Both the position numbers and the translations under genes were made by a program. A stretch of 45,000 bases of DNA from Chrysomallon squamiferum (Eukaryota > Mollusca > Gastropoda > Neomphalida > Peltospiridae): positions 13,007,672 through 13,052,671 of the forward strand of contig CM022669.1 in assembly GCA_012295275.1 (NCBI GenBank), written 5' to 3'. The notes beneath the pieces are model-generated. The model worked only from the letters and a program-made list of their open reading frames with translations, ran no database searches and was not told the DNA's origin. Positions 32,850 through 43,969 of this stretch are shown here, piece by piece. Every line of letters starts with the position of its first letter. Position 1 is the stretch's first letter.

Positions 32850-33885
32850 CAGATTTGGTTAGGTTAAATCTGATGTTTTATAGTTGTTGTTTTTTCGCTT
32901 TCTGTTAACAACAATGACTATACCATACATGTTTTGAAATGTTAGCTGTGAACACACACAAAGAAAGTAAAGTTAAAAACCTCAGTACATTGACTGACTA
33001 ATGCAACAGGGTGATAAATACATGTTGTTATTCTAGGACAGAGGAAGAAACTACATTACATAACTGCATAATTATATGTAAAGAAAATGAATATGAAAAA
33101 TTTTAAATGCAAAATATCACTGCTTAAAAGCTTTAAAAAAAAAGAAAAAAAAAGGATATTAAGTAATCGGCTATTATATATTGTTAATAAAAAAAAAATG
33201 AAGTCGTGGTATATATCCAAATTTCGAAGCTGAAATATCCTTTTCTTTCCCTTTTCCATTCTAACGAAGAGCACAAACACTTCTTCTAATCGTTATCAAA
33301 CTGTAGCTTATCTTAACCAAAAGCGATATGTAGCGAAATTAGGATATCATGAACAGAAAACGAACGGAAACTGCGTATTAGCTTGAAAACCGGTGCTAAC
33401 CTAATCTGTTCCCTATGTGAGATTGTTTGATGATGATGATGCTGTGAGACGGAGGACTGAAGGTTACACCAGGGACGTTGTTGTGTATGGCGTAGTCGGG
33501 GTCATTCTAGTCTAACACTGGCCGCTGCTCAGCAGGTGGTACCGGCGAGTTAGTGTTTTAAGCGATAATAATTAACTATAACGTTTTTGACAGATATTGT
33601 TGATAACGTTCTGATAGCGTTTTGGGTTCGGTTTCCAGAAACTTGGGCATGATAACATCAATAAAGTGGAAAGGGTCTTTGAAAATTTCCTGTTTTTTTA
33701 CTTTCCTTAGGGAGAATGTTCTTCATATTTTAAAATTTTGAAATTTTATCTTTTATTTTATTCTTTATCCTTTTAACCTTCTTCTCGAAAATTCAGTTTT
33801 CCCTTCTGTCGGTCATTTATATATGTATGGATGGACGGATGTATGCATGCAAAGATGGATTGAGGAATGTATGTGTATTTAGATA
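32850..33885. other. Unique sequence, no gene seen
   Basis: A-rich patches at about 33134-33153 and a GC-richer segment at about 33445-33555. No exon or element is recognised. Confidence 0.5.
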
Positions 33886-33888
33886 TAT

Positions 33889-33889
33889 C

Positions 33890-33942
<53 letters not shown>
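33889..33942. repeat. (AAT)n array
   Basis: AAT triplets of about 53 bp. Confidence 0.95.
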
Positions 33943-33943
<1 letters not shown>

Positions 33944-34043
33944 GTGGTAGAGATGATAATAACGACAAAAGTGGATAAATTTAAAAGTAGTAGTCGTTGT
34001 GGTAATGATAATATTTGAATTACTAATAGAAGCAGTAGCCGTA

Positions 34044-34120
34044 GCCGCAGTGCTGATGTTAGAGGTATAATAGTAGTAGTAGCCGTAGTGCTAATGTTAG
34101 AGGTTATAATAGTAGCAGTA
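34044..34120. repeat. Two-copy tandem minisatellite in AGT-rich DNA
   Basis: A unit of 38-39 bp that includes ATGTTAGAGGT or ATGTTAGAGGTT occurs twice in tandem at 34044-34081 and 34082-34120, differing at a few positions. Flanking DNA is degenerate (AGT)n. Confidence 0.8.
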
Positions 34121-34420
34121 GTAGTAACTAATAATAGTAGTAGTAACAATAAATAATTTAATTTAATTTTTTAATATTAAATAAGTTAAAATATTAATGT
34201 AGAAAAATTTGTGACACTCTCCTGCTTTAAATTGTGACATAACACAAACCTGTTGTAAATCTGTGGCAGATTTGAATCAATGTTCGTGAGCTTTCCTGCA
34301 TAAACAATCTTTCTCATACATTTGGTGCAAAAAAATAATAATAATAATAAAAAAACTAATAATAAAAAATGAAAATAAGATATTTGCATAGTGACAGTTC
34401 GGGCATGCCACTGTTTCAAT

Positions 34421-34620
34421 TAACGTGTCACTTGTCACGTTAAAGACTTAATTACCGTCACCCCCAGGGAGCAACGCCTTAATTAGTTTGTGTCGGTCAA
34501 GAGCGACAGTGTCTCCATGGTAAACGATTAATTGAGTTTTTCTTAACAAGCTTCGTTTCTGGATTTTGACTGAGTGAAGAACACGGTGGGCTTACGCTGA
34601 CGTCCGTGTCTTGTTTCCTT
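34421..34620. promoter_or_regulatory. Candidate cis-regulatory island with E-box-like palindrome
   Basis: Opens with TAACGTG...CACGTTA, 7-bp arms at 34421-34427 and 34436-34442. It continues with homeodomain-like TTAATTA words, an X-box-like GTCTCCATGGTAAAC (34509-34523), and GATTAATTGA. Almost no microsatellite is present. Function is inferred only from site clustering. Confidence 0.33.
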
Positions 34621-34689
34621 GAATGTTTAAATGACGTGGAAGTATAAATTAACCAGTTTAAGGGAATTAAGGTTATTAAACTGCATAGT

Positions 34690-34860
34690 ATTATTATTTT
34701 ATTTTATTTTTTTATTTTTATTTTTATTTTATTTTTTTTTTTTTTTTTTATTTTTTTTCTGTTTTTCATATACTACTCTTATATTAATGATGTTTATTTT
34801 TATCTGCGTTTTCAACCAATTTTCTGTCAATCACCTTTTTTTTTTTTTTTTTTTTTTTTT
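34690..34860. repeat. TTTTA-rich and poly(T) tracts
   Basis: TTTTA units at about 34694-34735, poly(T) at about 34732-34749, and poly(T) of 25 at 34836-34860. Confidence 0.92.
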
Positions 34861-35036
34861 AATATCTCGTCTCTTACTTACTCCCCACCATGCAAAAATA
34901 CTGATTTATCCGTCTCTCCTGTCTGTCGATAACAAAGTTTATTGATCAGTCAGTCATTCCAATGCGCTGGATCTTTTTCTTTTCCTTTTCCTTTTTTTTC
35001 CTTTTCTTATTACCGTCTTCATTTATGCCAACCCAT

Positions 35037-35266
<230 letters not shown>

Positions 35267-35343
35267 CAGTCTGTGTTATATCTTTCTGTTCTCTTCCTTT
35301 TTCACCCTCTTAATGTCTGTCTATATATATCTGTCTGTCTCTG

Positions 35344-35348
<5 letters not shown>

Positions 35349-35409
<61 letters not shown>

Positions 35410-35417
35410 CCCCCCCC
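35349..35417. repeat. (CT)n array ending in poly(C)
   Basis: Perfect CT to about 35407 followed by a run of about 11 C. Confidence 0.96.
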
Positions 35418-35419
35418 AC

Positions 35420-36200
35420 CTCTGTTCTGTCTTGTTTAATCATATCGCATGCTATTCTTCATTTGATCGTGACAAGTTCTCTCAGATAATTTTTATGGTT
35501 CCGTTTCCAGTCTTTAAAAAAACTTTCCACATGCGAATATTGATGTGCTAACATCATTACTAATTTAAGGGGATTGTTTATGTCGGCAAGAGCAAGCAGA
35601 TAACCGAATTTCACTTAATAAACGACCTATTGGCCTCCTTTTACTAAATCAAACTTAAAACCTAAATTTAATTAAATATATTTCAATCCCTTTTAATGAG
35701 ATTTATACGAAAATACGCTGACGGAAAAAAAAAATAGCATAAAAAAGAAGAAAAAAATGTTTGTTTTCTGTCATCAGTTGGTTCATTTATTATTTTAATT
35801 TTGATTTTTCTTGTAATTTTATTTAGTTGTTTTTTAATATTATTATTATTATTATTTTTATGTTAATATCGAGGAATTATTTATTTATTTTTTACTGATT
35901 TACTTGTTTGTTTGTTTTATTTTATTTTTTATTTTATTTTTTAACTTACATTTTTATTTATTTTTATTTTTATAGATATATATACAGTGATATTTTCTTG
36001 TAAAAAATTAAACGTCAAAGTCCAGGAACGTAAATAAATCACATTTGGCAATCCTTTCTTCAGTTGCAACTGAAATCGTTCTGTGTACTCCTGCCTTCCT
36101 TAGAAACCAAATATAGAAACGTATGTTGTTGTTTTTTTTATTGTTATTTTTAAAAAAAATGGTGAACTTACACACCAATTTAATAATAACTTTCAGAGGT
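35420..36200. other. AT-rich unique sequence, no gene seen
   Basis: TTTA/TTTTA-rich patches at about 35878-35960. No gene is recognised. Confidence 0.5.
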
Positions 36201-36227
36201 CATGATGACCAGATTCGATTTACAAAA

Positions 36228-36253
36228 AAACAACAACAAAAAAAAAAAAAATG
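36228..36253. repeat. (AAC)n/poly(A) short tract
   Basis: A-rich run with AAC units. Confidence 0.88.
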
Positions 36254-36350
36254 CACACGCGAAAGAGAAAAAAAATCGCGGTAAAGAAGAAAAAGGAAAT
36301 GTACTAGCGTCACAAAGCCGAATGAGGTTTTTTTTTTTCATTTTTTTTTT

Positions 36351-36394
36351 GATTATTATTTATTATTTTATAATTTATTTTATTATTATTATTA

Positions 36395-36450
<56 letters not shown>

Positions 36451-36452
36451 TT
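36351..36452. repeat. (ATT)n array with degenerate start
   Basis: T/ATTT-rich start, then ATT triplets at about 36402-36450. Confidence 0.93.
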
Positions 36453-36587
36453 CATATTTGCAACATATTATCTGATAAATCATTTACAAAAACATACTAG
36501 TTGCGTGCTTTCTGTTATGTAGTCGTCTTTTCTTTTTCTAAATTTGTATTGAGAACCAAGACAGATAGGCAACATGTATGATTAAGG

Positions 36588-36589
<2 letters not shown>

Positions 36590-36630
<41 letters not shown>
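36590..36630. repeat. Poly(T) run, 41 nt
   Basis: Uninterrupted T homopolymer, among the longest in the window. Confidence 0.95.
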
Positions 36631-36631
<1 letters not shown>

Positions 36632-36639
36632 TATTTCGA

Positions 36640-37560
36640 AGTTAACTGCATTTTCTATTCTCAAAATATTGTTATGAAAAGGACAGTGATGTAATACATT
36701 TTTATTAAAACCATGCATCTTCCTTTTCATTTTCCGAGAAAACAACAAACAAGCCACACCAAAACTATAAAATCGAAAATGATAGCAAAAATTAATTCAT
36801 TAAGGGAACAACAAGTAATACTATTTTTATTTTAAATGAATAATTAGCGATATTTCAAGACTTATTTATACGAAAAACTGTTCTTCGATATTAGTGATAT
36901 GTTATTTTAATTAATTATAAGCATCAAGTATTATTATCAGCTGTTTTATCTCTATTGCCTTGTCTCGATAGCGATTTGTTTTCAAACAAATAAAAATTTA
37001 ACATTAAGTTAACATCGAGTTTTACAATTGTAAGCTAAATTATTGTGGTTGCATGTTCTAGATGGATTTTGATTAATTAGTTTCTGTGTTACTAGTATAT
37101 ATTTCATAATTATAGTCGCAAGCTTTAGTTGGTGTTGCAGTGGAGTCGTCATAGTAGTTGTAGTTGCGTTGGTAATGGTAGTCGTTTTAGATGTTGGTGG
37201 TATTTGCTGCTTCTGCTGTTAAAATAATAACAGAAGCAGTATAAAAGCAGTAAGTGTTGTATATCAGCAGTAATTTTTATATATATTTTATTTTTTATTT
37301 TATTTTGTTTTATTAGTATTATGGTATCACGTAACATACTTCAATCATTTCCATCTTACAACACGACACCTGAAACATACTTTAAAAAAACATATTCATC
37401 GAGAATTGAAGAATCAGTTTCTTCCAAAGATAACAATGATAAAAAGTAAATATATATTTTAATGTCTTCATCAAGAACTTCGGTGCCTATCACTTAAAGA
37501 AGGAATTTCCCTCAGGGATTTGCTTTACTACACCAAGTCATGATTTCTTTCTTCTTCTTT
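36640..37560. other. AT-rich unique sequence with a small hairpin
   Basis: A bulged stem-loop at 37207-37239 pairs CTGCTT with AAGCAG and CTGTTA with TAACAG around the loop AAATAA. No gene is recognised. Confidence 0.5.
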
Positions 37561-37562
37561 TT

Positions 37563-37566
<4 letters not shown>

Positions 37567-37593
<27 letters not shown>
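37567..37593. repeat. Poly(T) run, 27 nt
   Basis: Uninterrupted T homopolymer. Confidence 0.95.
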
Positions 37594-38017
37594 GTCATAT
37601 GAAGATACTGCGCCAGGGTGTCAGTGTTTATTTAACAAACACGACTTCCATTTGGTCTGTGGGAACATTTTTTTAAAAAGGTTGGATGTACATGTTTGGG
37701 CGGGGTCAAGAAAGAAAAAAGTTCAAAGATTTCCTTGTATTACGTGTAAAAAAATAAATAAATAGAAATGATTTTCAGAATATAGTTAGCTGACTTCACT
37801 TATGAAATTTAATATTCAGGACGTAGATGTTTTTTTTGTTGTTGTTTTTTTTTTGGTTTCCTCGCGGTTGTATGGTCGGATGCAGAGAGATAAAATGATA
37901 GAGTTGTAACGAATGAAAGATGACATATGAATACATTTTCTGTGATCTGGTGTTAAATGTCAAATAAAATAATAAGTCATCGTATTAATTGTGTAATGAT
38001 GATACGACAGGAAACTC

Positions 38018-38375
38018 ATACATGCATACATACATGCAGTTTATATTCAAACGTTCGTACATATATACATACATACATAGATACATACATATATAACAGA
38101 CATATATAATACATACGTATATGCATCCAACCATCCATCCATACATTCATACATACATTCATCCACACATTAATACACACACACACATACATACATACAT
38201 ATATAACATACATACATACACATACGTATATACAACCACCCATCCATACATTCATCCATACATCCATCCATACATTCATCGACATATTAATACACATTAA
38301 TACATATGTACATACACTCATACACACATAAACAGACACTTTCACACATACAGAACAGAGATACACACAAGCAGA
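38018..38375. repeat. (ATAC)n/(ATCC)n degenerate array
   Basis: ATAC units with ATCC blocks at about 38125-38140 and 38233-38280. A higher-order unit (ATAC run, ATATAA, ATAC, ATCC run) occurs about twice. Minus-strand Tyr/Val/Cys/Trp frames are repeat peptides. Confidence 0.93.
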
Positions 38376-38399
38376 GACATACACACTTTCAGAGATCAA

Positions 38400-38960
38400 T
38401 ATAAAGTAGTGTTACGTTTAAAACTAAATCCAGCGGAGCTCGTTTACATTATTACGTCATGGAGGACTGCTAACGTAGTGCTGAAAGCTTGGCTGTATAA
38501 ACTTGGTTCCAAAAGCTCTTGGAACCGTGGCACCCAGGCCCTGTCTTTCCTTCCTTTGTAACGAGTTCTTCTTGTCAACACCGCTGTTGACTGGGCTACG
38601 AGTTCTGTTGAAACTGTATATTTTAAAAGGCTTTCATCTTTGTAACATAAGCGACCGGACCGCTTCGCTGTCTGTGTAGATAATCGACTCCTGGGTACTT
38701 ACAAAAGGAAATCCATCATAACAAAGTAATTATTGTTACTGGACGCGCGCGTTATATTATTAATGAATAATTATTGATGATCTTTGCCAGAACTGCTGAC
38801 CCATCGTTTATTTCAATGCGGTATTAACTGTTCTAGATGAACCACAACTGCATCCTCTGAGTCCTACTGTTTTATTTCCTCCGCAGAATAAAACGGTCCA
38901 TCAGTTATGATGTCCTTCAGAACTAATAAAAACAGCAACCCAGCAATTAAACATTTATAA
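38400..38960. promoter_or_regulatory. Unique island with CRE-like site and three stem-loops
   Basis: Over 500 bp almost free of microsatellites. It holds TTACGTCA near 38452-38459 and three inverted repeats: 38505-38526 (arms GGTTCCAA/TTGGAACC), 38574-38591 (GTCAACA/TGTTGAC, 4-nt loop) and 38866-38897 (ACTGTTTTATT against AATAAAACGGT, 10-nt loop). No open frame is convincing. It may be a regulatory element or a structured non-coding RNA region. Confidence 0.35.
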
Positions 38961-39038
38961 TGTATATATCTCGTGTTCTTTTGTCTTTATCTGTATCTGT
39001 CTATCTCTGTTTAGCTATTAATCTGAATGTTTCCCTCG

Positions 39039-39152
<114 letters not shown>

Positions 39153-39400
39153 CTGCCTGCCTGCCTACCGATCTCTCTTTCTTCTCTTGTCTTTTACTGT
39201 TCATAATTATTCAAACTAATTCATCCTTATTCTTAAATCTAATATTTAACATTCCTTTCATTGCCAAGAGCAAATAAAACGAACCATATTCGATTATGTC
39301 TGTTTACTGTGTCTCTCTTTCTGTTTATGTTCGAATTAGTGTGACTTTTCTCTCCTTTACAAGAATATTATATTATATAAAACCATCTTTGAACACGCTG

Positions 39401-39403
<3 letters not shown>

Positions 39404-39433
<30 letters not shown>
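39404..39433. repeat. Poly(T) run, 30 nt
   Basis: Uninterrupted T homopolymer. Confidence 0.95.
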
Positions 39434-39434
<1 letters not shown>

Positions 39435-39439
39435 GGTGG

Positions 39440-40600
39440 TTTTTTTTCATTCATCTATTACTTAAGCTGGTGGTCCTAAATTTTTTATATGTTAATCCGT
39501 TTCTCTCTAAGACAGCATGAAGAATATTTTCCTTCACAGATTAACTTTGTGTAATTCAAATGCATAATACAGTAAAGATTTGAATTCTCTTCGTTCAGAT
39601 GTCCTTAATTCTTTGAACAAAGCCGAAATCAAATTTAAAATGATTAATTTTTGTACCTTTTGGCATTCTGAAAATGACTTTTCGTTTTTTGACCATCATA
39701 AATGAATAAGCATTGCAAATATCCTCAGATTTCATCTTACAAAGCTGAACTTATGTCAGAATTAAACACTATGCCCGGGGGAAGAAACAGCTTTGTAGCG
39801 CATTAAAAAAAAAAAAAAAAAAAGTCAGTTCTACACAAGTGCTGGTTCACAAAACTTTTAACCAAGTCAGTGTTTCTTGACAATCTCTCTCTGTATGAAT
39901 TGGCCTTTAGAAGAATAATAAAATAAAATAAGTTGAAATACGTCTTTTTACAGATTGAACAACTTGTTCGATGAGCCCCGCGCAGGCTTCGTGTTGCGAC
40001 AAACTCCCACTTTTATTACTTTTTATGGAAGCTCGAAGCATCGCGTTTCTATAAATTAGGATTTTATTGGCGTCTTGACAGTATGTTCTTTTCTTTGCAC
40101 TGATGGGTATTGGAAATTTTTTTTATCTTCTTTTTTTCTTATTCTCCCCTACGGTCGCTCCAACGAATGCCATACCCAACCGCTTCCGTTGTATCCTTTT
40201 GTATTACTCGGCAATTAGATCGTGGTGGAAAAAAAAGATAATTATTTTTTGTTATATGGAGTAATAAACAATAAGGCCAAGGCTATTAACGGTAGGCGCT
40301 GACTAAGCGTGACTAATCAGATAATAAGCAGATATTACCGGTTACATACGAAACACGGCAATAAAAAAAAATGTTCTGATTACCGTATATATGCGTGTAT
40401 AAGAGACTTATTTGTTTCAGTTGCAAAATGATGATAAAAAGTGAATTTGTCTTATTTTATCGTGTGTAGACAATATAAAATTGTCTTTAAGTAAGTATAT
40501 ATGTACTGCTGTTTGTATTAAGTATGACTGATAGTAATGCGAAGTATGGAAGAAAACGGTCTTTTGATTTTCAAACTTTTATATATATATATATATGCTA
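39440..40600. other. Unique sequence, no gene seen
   Basis: Poly(A) near 39806-39823, otherwise moderate-complexity AT-rich DNA. A short (AT)n occurs at about 40578-40596. Confidence 0.5.
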
Positions 40601-40603
40601 CTG

Positions 40604-40836
40604 TGTCTGCTGCTGTTGTTATCATCATCAAAAAAGCTACCAATTTTACTACTAATTCTACTACTGTTTTTATAACTGTTGTGATTAGTAGTGCAACAAC
40701 TACAACAACGATTAATAATAATGATGATGCTGTTACAACTACCACTGCTAAAACAACACCTACTACTACTACTACTGCTACTATTACTACTACCACTGTA
40801 ACTACCACCACTACTACTAGAAATAACAACAACAAC

Positions 40837-40898
<62 letters not shown>
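40604..40898. repeat. Degenerate (ACT)n tract ending in (ATT)n
   Basis: Imperfect ACT/ACA/ATC triplets from about 40604 to 40820, AAC at about 40822-40836, and perfect ATT at about 40837-40898. The Thr-rich 120-residue plus frame and Ile/Ser-rich 130-residue minus frame are repeat translations. Confidence 0.92.
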
Positions 40899-40899
<1 letters not shown>

Positions 40900-41165
40900 A
40901 ATAACAATAATAATAAATACTGGACAATTAAGAAGAATAAAAACGATAATAAAACGAAAATAATCATTCACGGCGATGATTATCTTTCCCTGATTCTGTA
41001 CTTAGTTAAATGTCATTGGTATGGCATTTAATTTTACGATAAACTGGGTGTGGGAGTTACACAATTCCAGTCATGATTTTTAATAGACGTTAAATACTTG
41101 TGACAAATCCAAAACTTAGTAAATGTTTCAAAGTTCGTTATTCCTTTCCTCGGCTCAGGAAAGGT

Positions 41166-41199
<34 letters not shown>

Positions 41200-41730
41200 T
41201 TTGACAGACAGATAAAAGTAATTTAGAAATGTAATAAAATGTCACTCAAAGCAGTAAAGAAGAAAGCTTAAGTAGAATTTGCTTGTTCTTTATCCATCAG
41301 CAAAGCATATACGCCAGTTGTAGATATCAGTGTTAGGTGGACAGTTGCTCATACGGATCTGTAATATTTAGTATGATATATTCTTGTAAAACATGTAGGT
41401 ATTTCATGACTTCATTGATCACAAAACGGGGCAGTCGGGAAGCCATTTTACCTCTTCACGTATAATAACTTTCACTGTTAAAGTAATTGTTAATTGCTGT
41501 ATTCAGAAATATCAATACGTGGAGAGTAAATTTAAAACTGTTTGATGATTGTTTAAATGTTTGATACTTACATGGAACAGATTGTGATTAGCGTGTTATT
41601 GCCAGGACAGTGAACTTTGGCGTTCACGTGTTGACTAAAACTGTACGTATTAAAGATATTGTGACATTGTTGAAATTGAATTAAAGGTTTGAGACGGAAG
41701 AATCACGCGAACACTGTTATCTCTTGTATA

Positions 41731-41735
<5 letters not shown>
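40900..41735. other. Unique sequence with one (CA)n array
   Basis: (CA)n at about 41168-41196. An E-box CACGTG occurs near 41625. No gene is recognised. Confidence 0.5.

Positions 41736-41736
<1 letters not shown>

Positions 41737-41783
<47 letters not shown>
41737..41783. repeat. (CA)n array
   Basis: Perfect CA for about 44 bp. Confidence 0.95.
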
Positions 41784-41784
<1 letters not shown>

Positions 41785-41844
41785 TGCACACCTTTATGAA
41801 TGCATACATGCACGGTATAATAATTGCCAATATTTAAAGATATA

Positions 41845-41918
41845 GATAGATAGATAATCAGACAAACATTGATAGAGAGATATGAATTGATGGATGGATG
41901 GATGGATAGATAGACATA
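41845..41918. repeat. (GATA)n and (GGAT)n short tracts
   Basis: GATA units at about 41841-41858 and 41869-41882, then GGAT at about 41891-41906. Confidence 0.85.
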
Positions 41919-42087
41919 TACCAACGCATGCGCACTAATAATAGCAGGTCAGTTATCCCACAGACAGAAACGTAGGGAACTGATCCCAGATATTTTACAG
42001 GGTTTACTTGTAAAGATGATATTAATTAAATAAAAAATATATATATCGATATAATTATAGAAATGATGGTGTAAGCAGCAAATAATA

Positions 42088-42158
42088 AACAAACAAATAA
42101 ACAAACAAACAAACAAACAAACAAACAAACAAACACACAAATAAATAAATAAATAAAA
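42088..42158. repeat. (CAAA)n-(TAAA)n array
   Basis: CAAA units at about 42090-42133 pass to TAAA units at about 42140-42158. Confidence 0.95.
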
Positions 42159-42179
42159 GGTAATTTTATTAAATGAAAA

Positions 42180-42246
42180 CAAATAATAATAATAAAATAA
42201 AATGATGCCGAGAGAGAACTTTGTTAAGTAATCACTTAACGGTAAT
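42180..42246 (-). mobile_element. Short dispersed retroposon fragment, copy 2 (SINE 3' end?)
   Basis: 42202-42246 matches 13426-13470 at 41 of 45 bases by my alignment, including the hairpin arms GTTAAGT/ACTTAAC (42223-42240). As in copy 1, AAT triplets (42182-42200) abut its left side, which is the TTA tail on the minus strand. The right flanks of the two copies do not match, as expected for 5'-truncated insertions. Confidence 0.6.
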
Positions 42247-42399
42247 AACCAACAACAACAACAACCGAGAATTAAGACCGTAATTCTAAAACATCACGTT
42301 CCTATACTGCAGCAAAACAACTACTGGCAATGCTGCCGCCGTCATCGTCATCATCATCTCTAATTTTTACTTCACAGAATAAATACTGAAGCTTTGTGA

Positions 42400-43100
42400 A
42401 AAGACTCGAGTAGATATACCGACTGACAACTTCAGTATTGCCCATCGTGATTAGTTATTCCGATCATCGGCAGAAATATCTTTGTTTGTTTCCTTCGCAG
42501 CCTTGAAGACTTCAGCTCTGAGCACACTGTCTCCGATTCGCCAGCAGAAAAGTTAAATAGATTCTGGACACTTGTTCCATTTGAATGTTTTATTGTTGGT
42601 CTAACTCCGCAGCTGCAACTAGCGGATCCGCGATGAAATTACGATGGAAGTCCCGCGAAAAGGAAACGCGTCTGGCCCATTAAACAGACACCACGGCGGA
42701 TCAGCTGTGTCTTTTTTCTGCTTTACGCCGCGAAATGGATTTAACGGTTATGATTTATGTAAACTGACTGAAGAGGAACTCATAAACGTGGACGAGCCGA
42801 ATTAAGGCGGTGTAAAGCAAGATGACTGCAACGTGTTATCTCGTGTTTTCGACACGATGCCAGAGGACGAGAAAACTGCCTTGTCATGCCGCTCCATTTG
42901 GCTAGGTGAATCTTGTGTCTGTCTGTCTGCTGCTGGCAGTTGTAATGGCACAGTTTGGAACAACAGTATTTGGGCTTTAATCAATCAGACTCCGAGCGAG
43001 GATACGGCTTGCAAGACCTGTTAACTCGCTGCAATTCGTTCTCCTGGGAGCAGAGTTACTAAATATCACAACCACAGCATTGGGCACGAAGAGTCGTAAA
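42400..43100. other. Complex unique island, candidate conserved sequence
   Basis: Balanced-composition DNA with hardly any microsatellite. A good acceptor-like tract TTTGTTTGTTTCCTTCGCAG (42481-42500) precedes a plus frame open to a TGA at about 42634, but no strong donor follows. A second frame at 42833-43024 (plus) begins without ATG, has three N-glycosylation-type words (NGT, NNS, NQT) and ends in CKTC; an overlapping minus frame is equally long. I do not recognise a domain in any of these. Confidence 0.35.
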
Positions 43101-43166
43101 AACAAAAATGTGTTTAATGACACGTCGCAGTTTTATTCAAGAAACGTGGGTTTTAGGTTATAAAAT

Positions 43167-43211
43167 AAATTCAAAAAAAAAAAAAAAATAATAATAATAA
43201 AAAAAAAAAAA
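43167..43211. repeat. Poly(A)-(AAT)n tract
   Basis: A runs flank a short AAT block. Confidence 0.92.
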
Positions 43212-43304
43212 ATACTCATGTTTTTTTGTAACCTGAAAAAGGAAATTCAGTCTTCGGGTTATTTATTGTTAACAGTTAGAAGTAAGGATTTTGTTAAATG
43301 CACG

Positions 43305-43306
<2 letters not shown>

Positions 43307-43343
<37 letters not shown>
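43307..43343. repeat. Poly(T) run, 37 nt
   Basis: Uninterrupted T homopolymer. Confidence 0.95.
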
Positions 43344-43346
<3 letters not shown>

Positions 43347-43407
43347 TCTCTGAAGAACGTATCCGATGGCCTTTTAATATATTCGTGGGTGACAATAACT
43401 CCAAAAC

Positions 43408-43475
43408 TGTCACCCGGGAACTGATCCTACAACTCCGAAGATGTCATTAGGATGCTCACCAACTAAACAAAACTT
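43408..43475 (-). mobile_element. tRNA-derived SINE head
   Basis: On the minus strand, TAGTTGGTGAGCATCC (about 43465-43450) is a good A box, and GTAGGATCAGTTCC (about 43430-43417) contains a B-box-like word 39 bp from it. GTAGGATC is shared with the element at 25176-25258. The A-to-B spacing is tRNA-like, but a full cloverleaf is not apparent. Confidence 0.55.
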
Positions 43476-43502
43476 CGTTTTCGTAAACTATTTATAATTT
43501 AT

Positions 43503-43504
<2 letters not shown>

Positions 43505-43546
<42 letters not shown>
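43505..43546. repeat. Poly(T) run, 42 nt
   Basis: The longest homopolymer in the window. It is followed by CACACTGT, as at 23105-23147. Confidence 0.95.
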
Positions 43547-43614
43547 CACACTGTTTCCAAAATATAAACAAGGTATCATGACGTGTAATATTATATTTTG
43601 TAATAATGTTCTAA

Positions 43615-43968
43615 TCAACAGCGGGGGATTTCATCTATCTGGTATCATGCTGCAACAGTTGCCATAACAACTGCAAATTAATTGGAACCAAACATGAAAA
43701 AAATTACGAAACGGTAAAGAATAAAATTCCACAGAGGCTGTGGTGGTATACGGTAATTCTCAGACTTGTTGCGCAATTACACCAGACCAGCATCTTTTTT
43801 CAGTTACGTATCCTCTTTATAACTCGTTTTGACGGGATGTTATTACGATATGCGAAAATCGCGGCGCTAGTGGTAAGTTTAACGTCATGTGGGCTGTTTT
43901 ATCCCTATTTAATGGAAGGATTAAGACCATTCCCCACGGACGAACAGTACAAGAATTATCATTGTTAA
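43615..43968 (+). other. Cryptic 117-codon open frame with splice-like sites
   Basis: One plus frame stays open from 43615 to the TAA at 43966-43968 in a segment with no repeat bias. It lacks an early ATG; the first is at 43837. Inside it, CATCTTTTTTCAG (43791-43803) looks like an acceptor and GTAAGT at 43873 is a consensus donor. They bound a 69-bp, 23-codon segment open only in this frame. The peptide is hydrophobic in the middle (for example MLLRYAKIAALVV) and ends PTDEQYKNYHC. No family is recognised. Its entry phase does not match the phase-1 donor at 22606. Confidence 0.25.
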
Positions 43969-43969
43969 G

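Noticed and set aside
33625-33650. B-box-like GGGTTCGGTTTCC on the plus strand
   Set aside because: No convincing A box lies 30-60 bp upstream.
40537-40971. Thr-rich plus and Ile/Ser-rich minus open frames of 120-130 residues
   Set aside because: Triplet-repeat translations (ACT and ATT) that overlap each other on opposite strands.
41965-41992. B-box-like GGGATCAGTTCCC on the minus strand, considered as another SINE
   Set aside because: No A-box-like word was found at a sensible distance upstream on the minus strand and no tail is visible.
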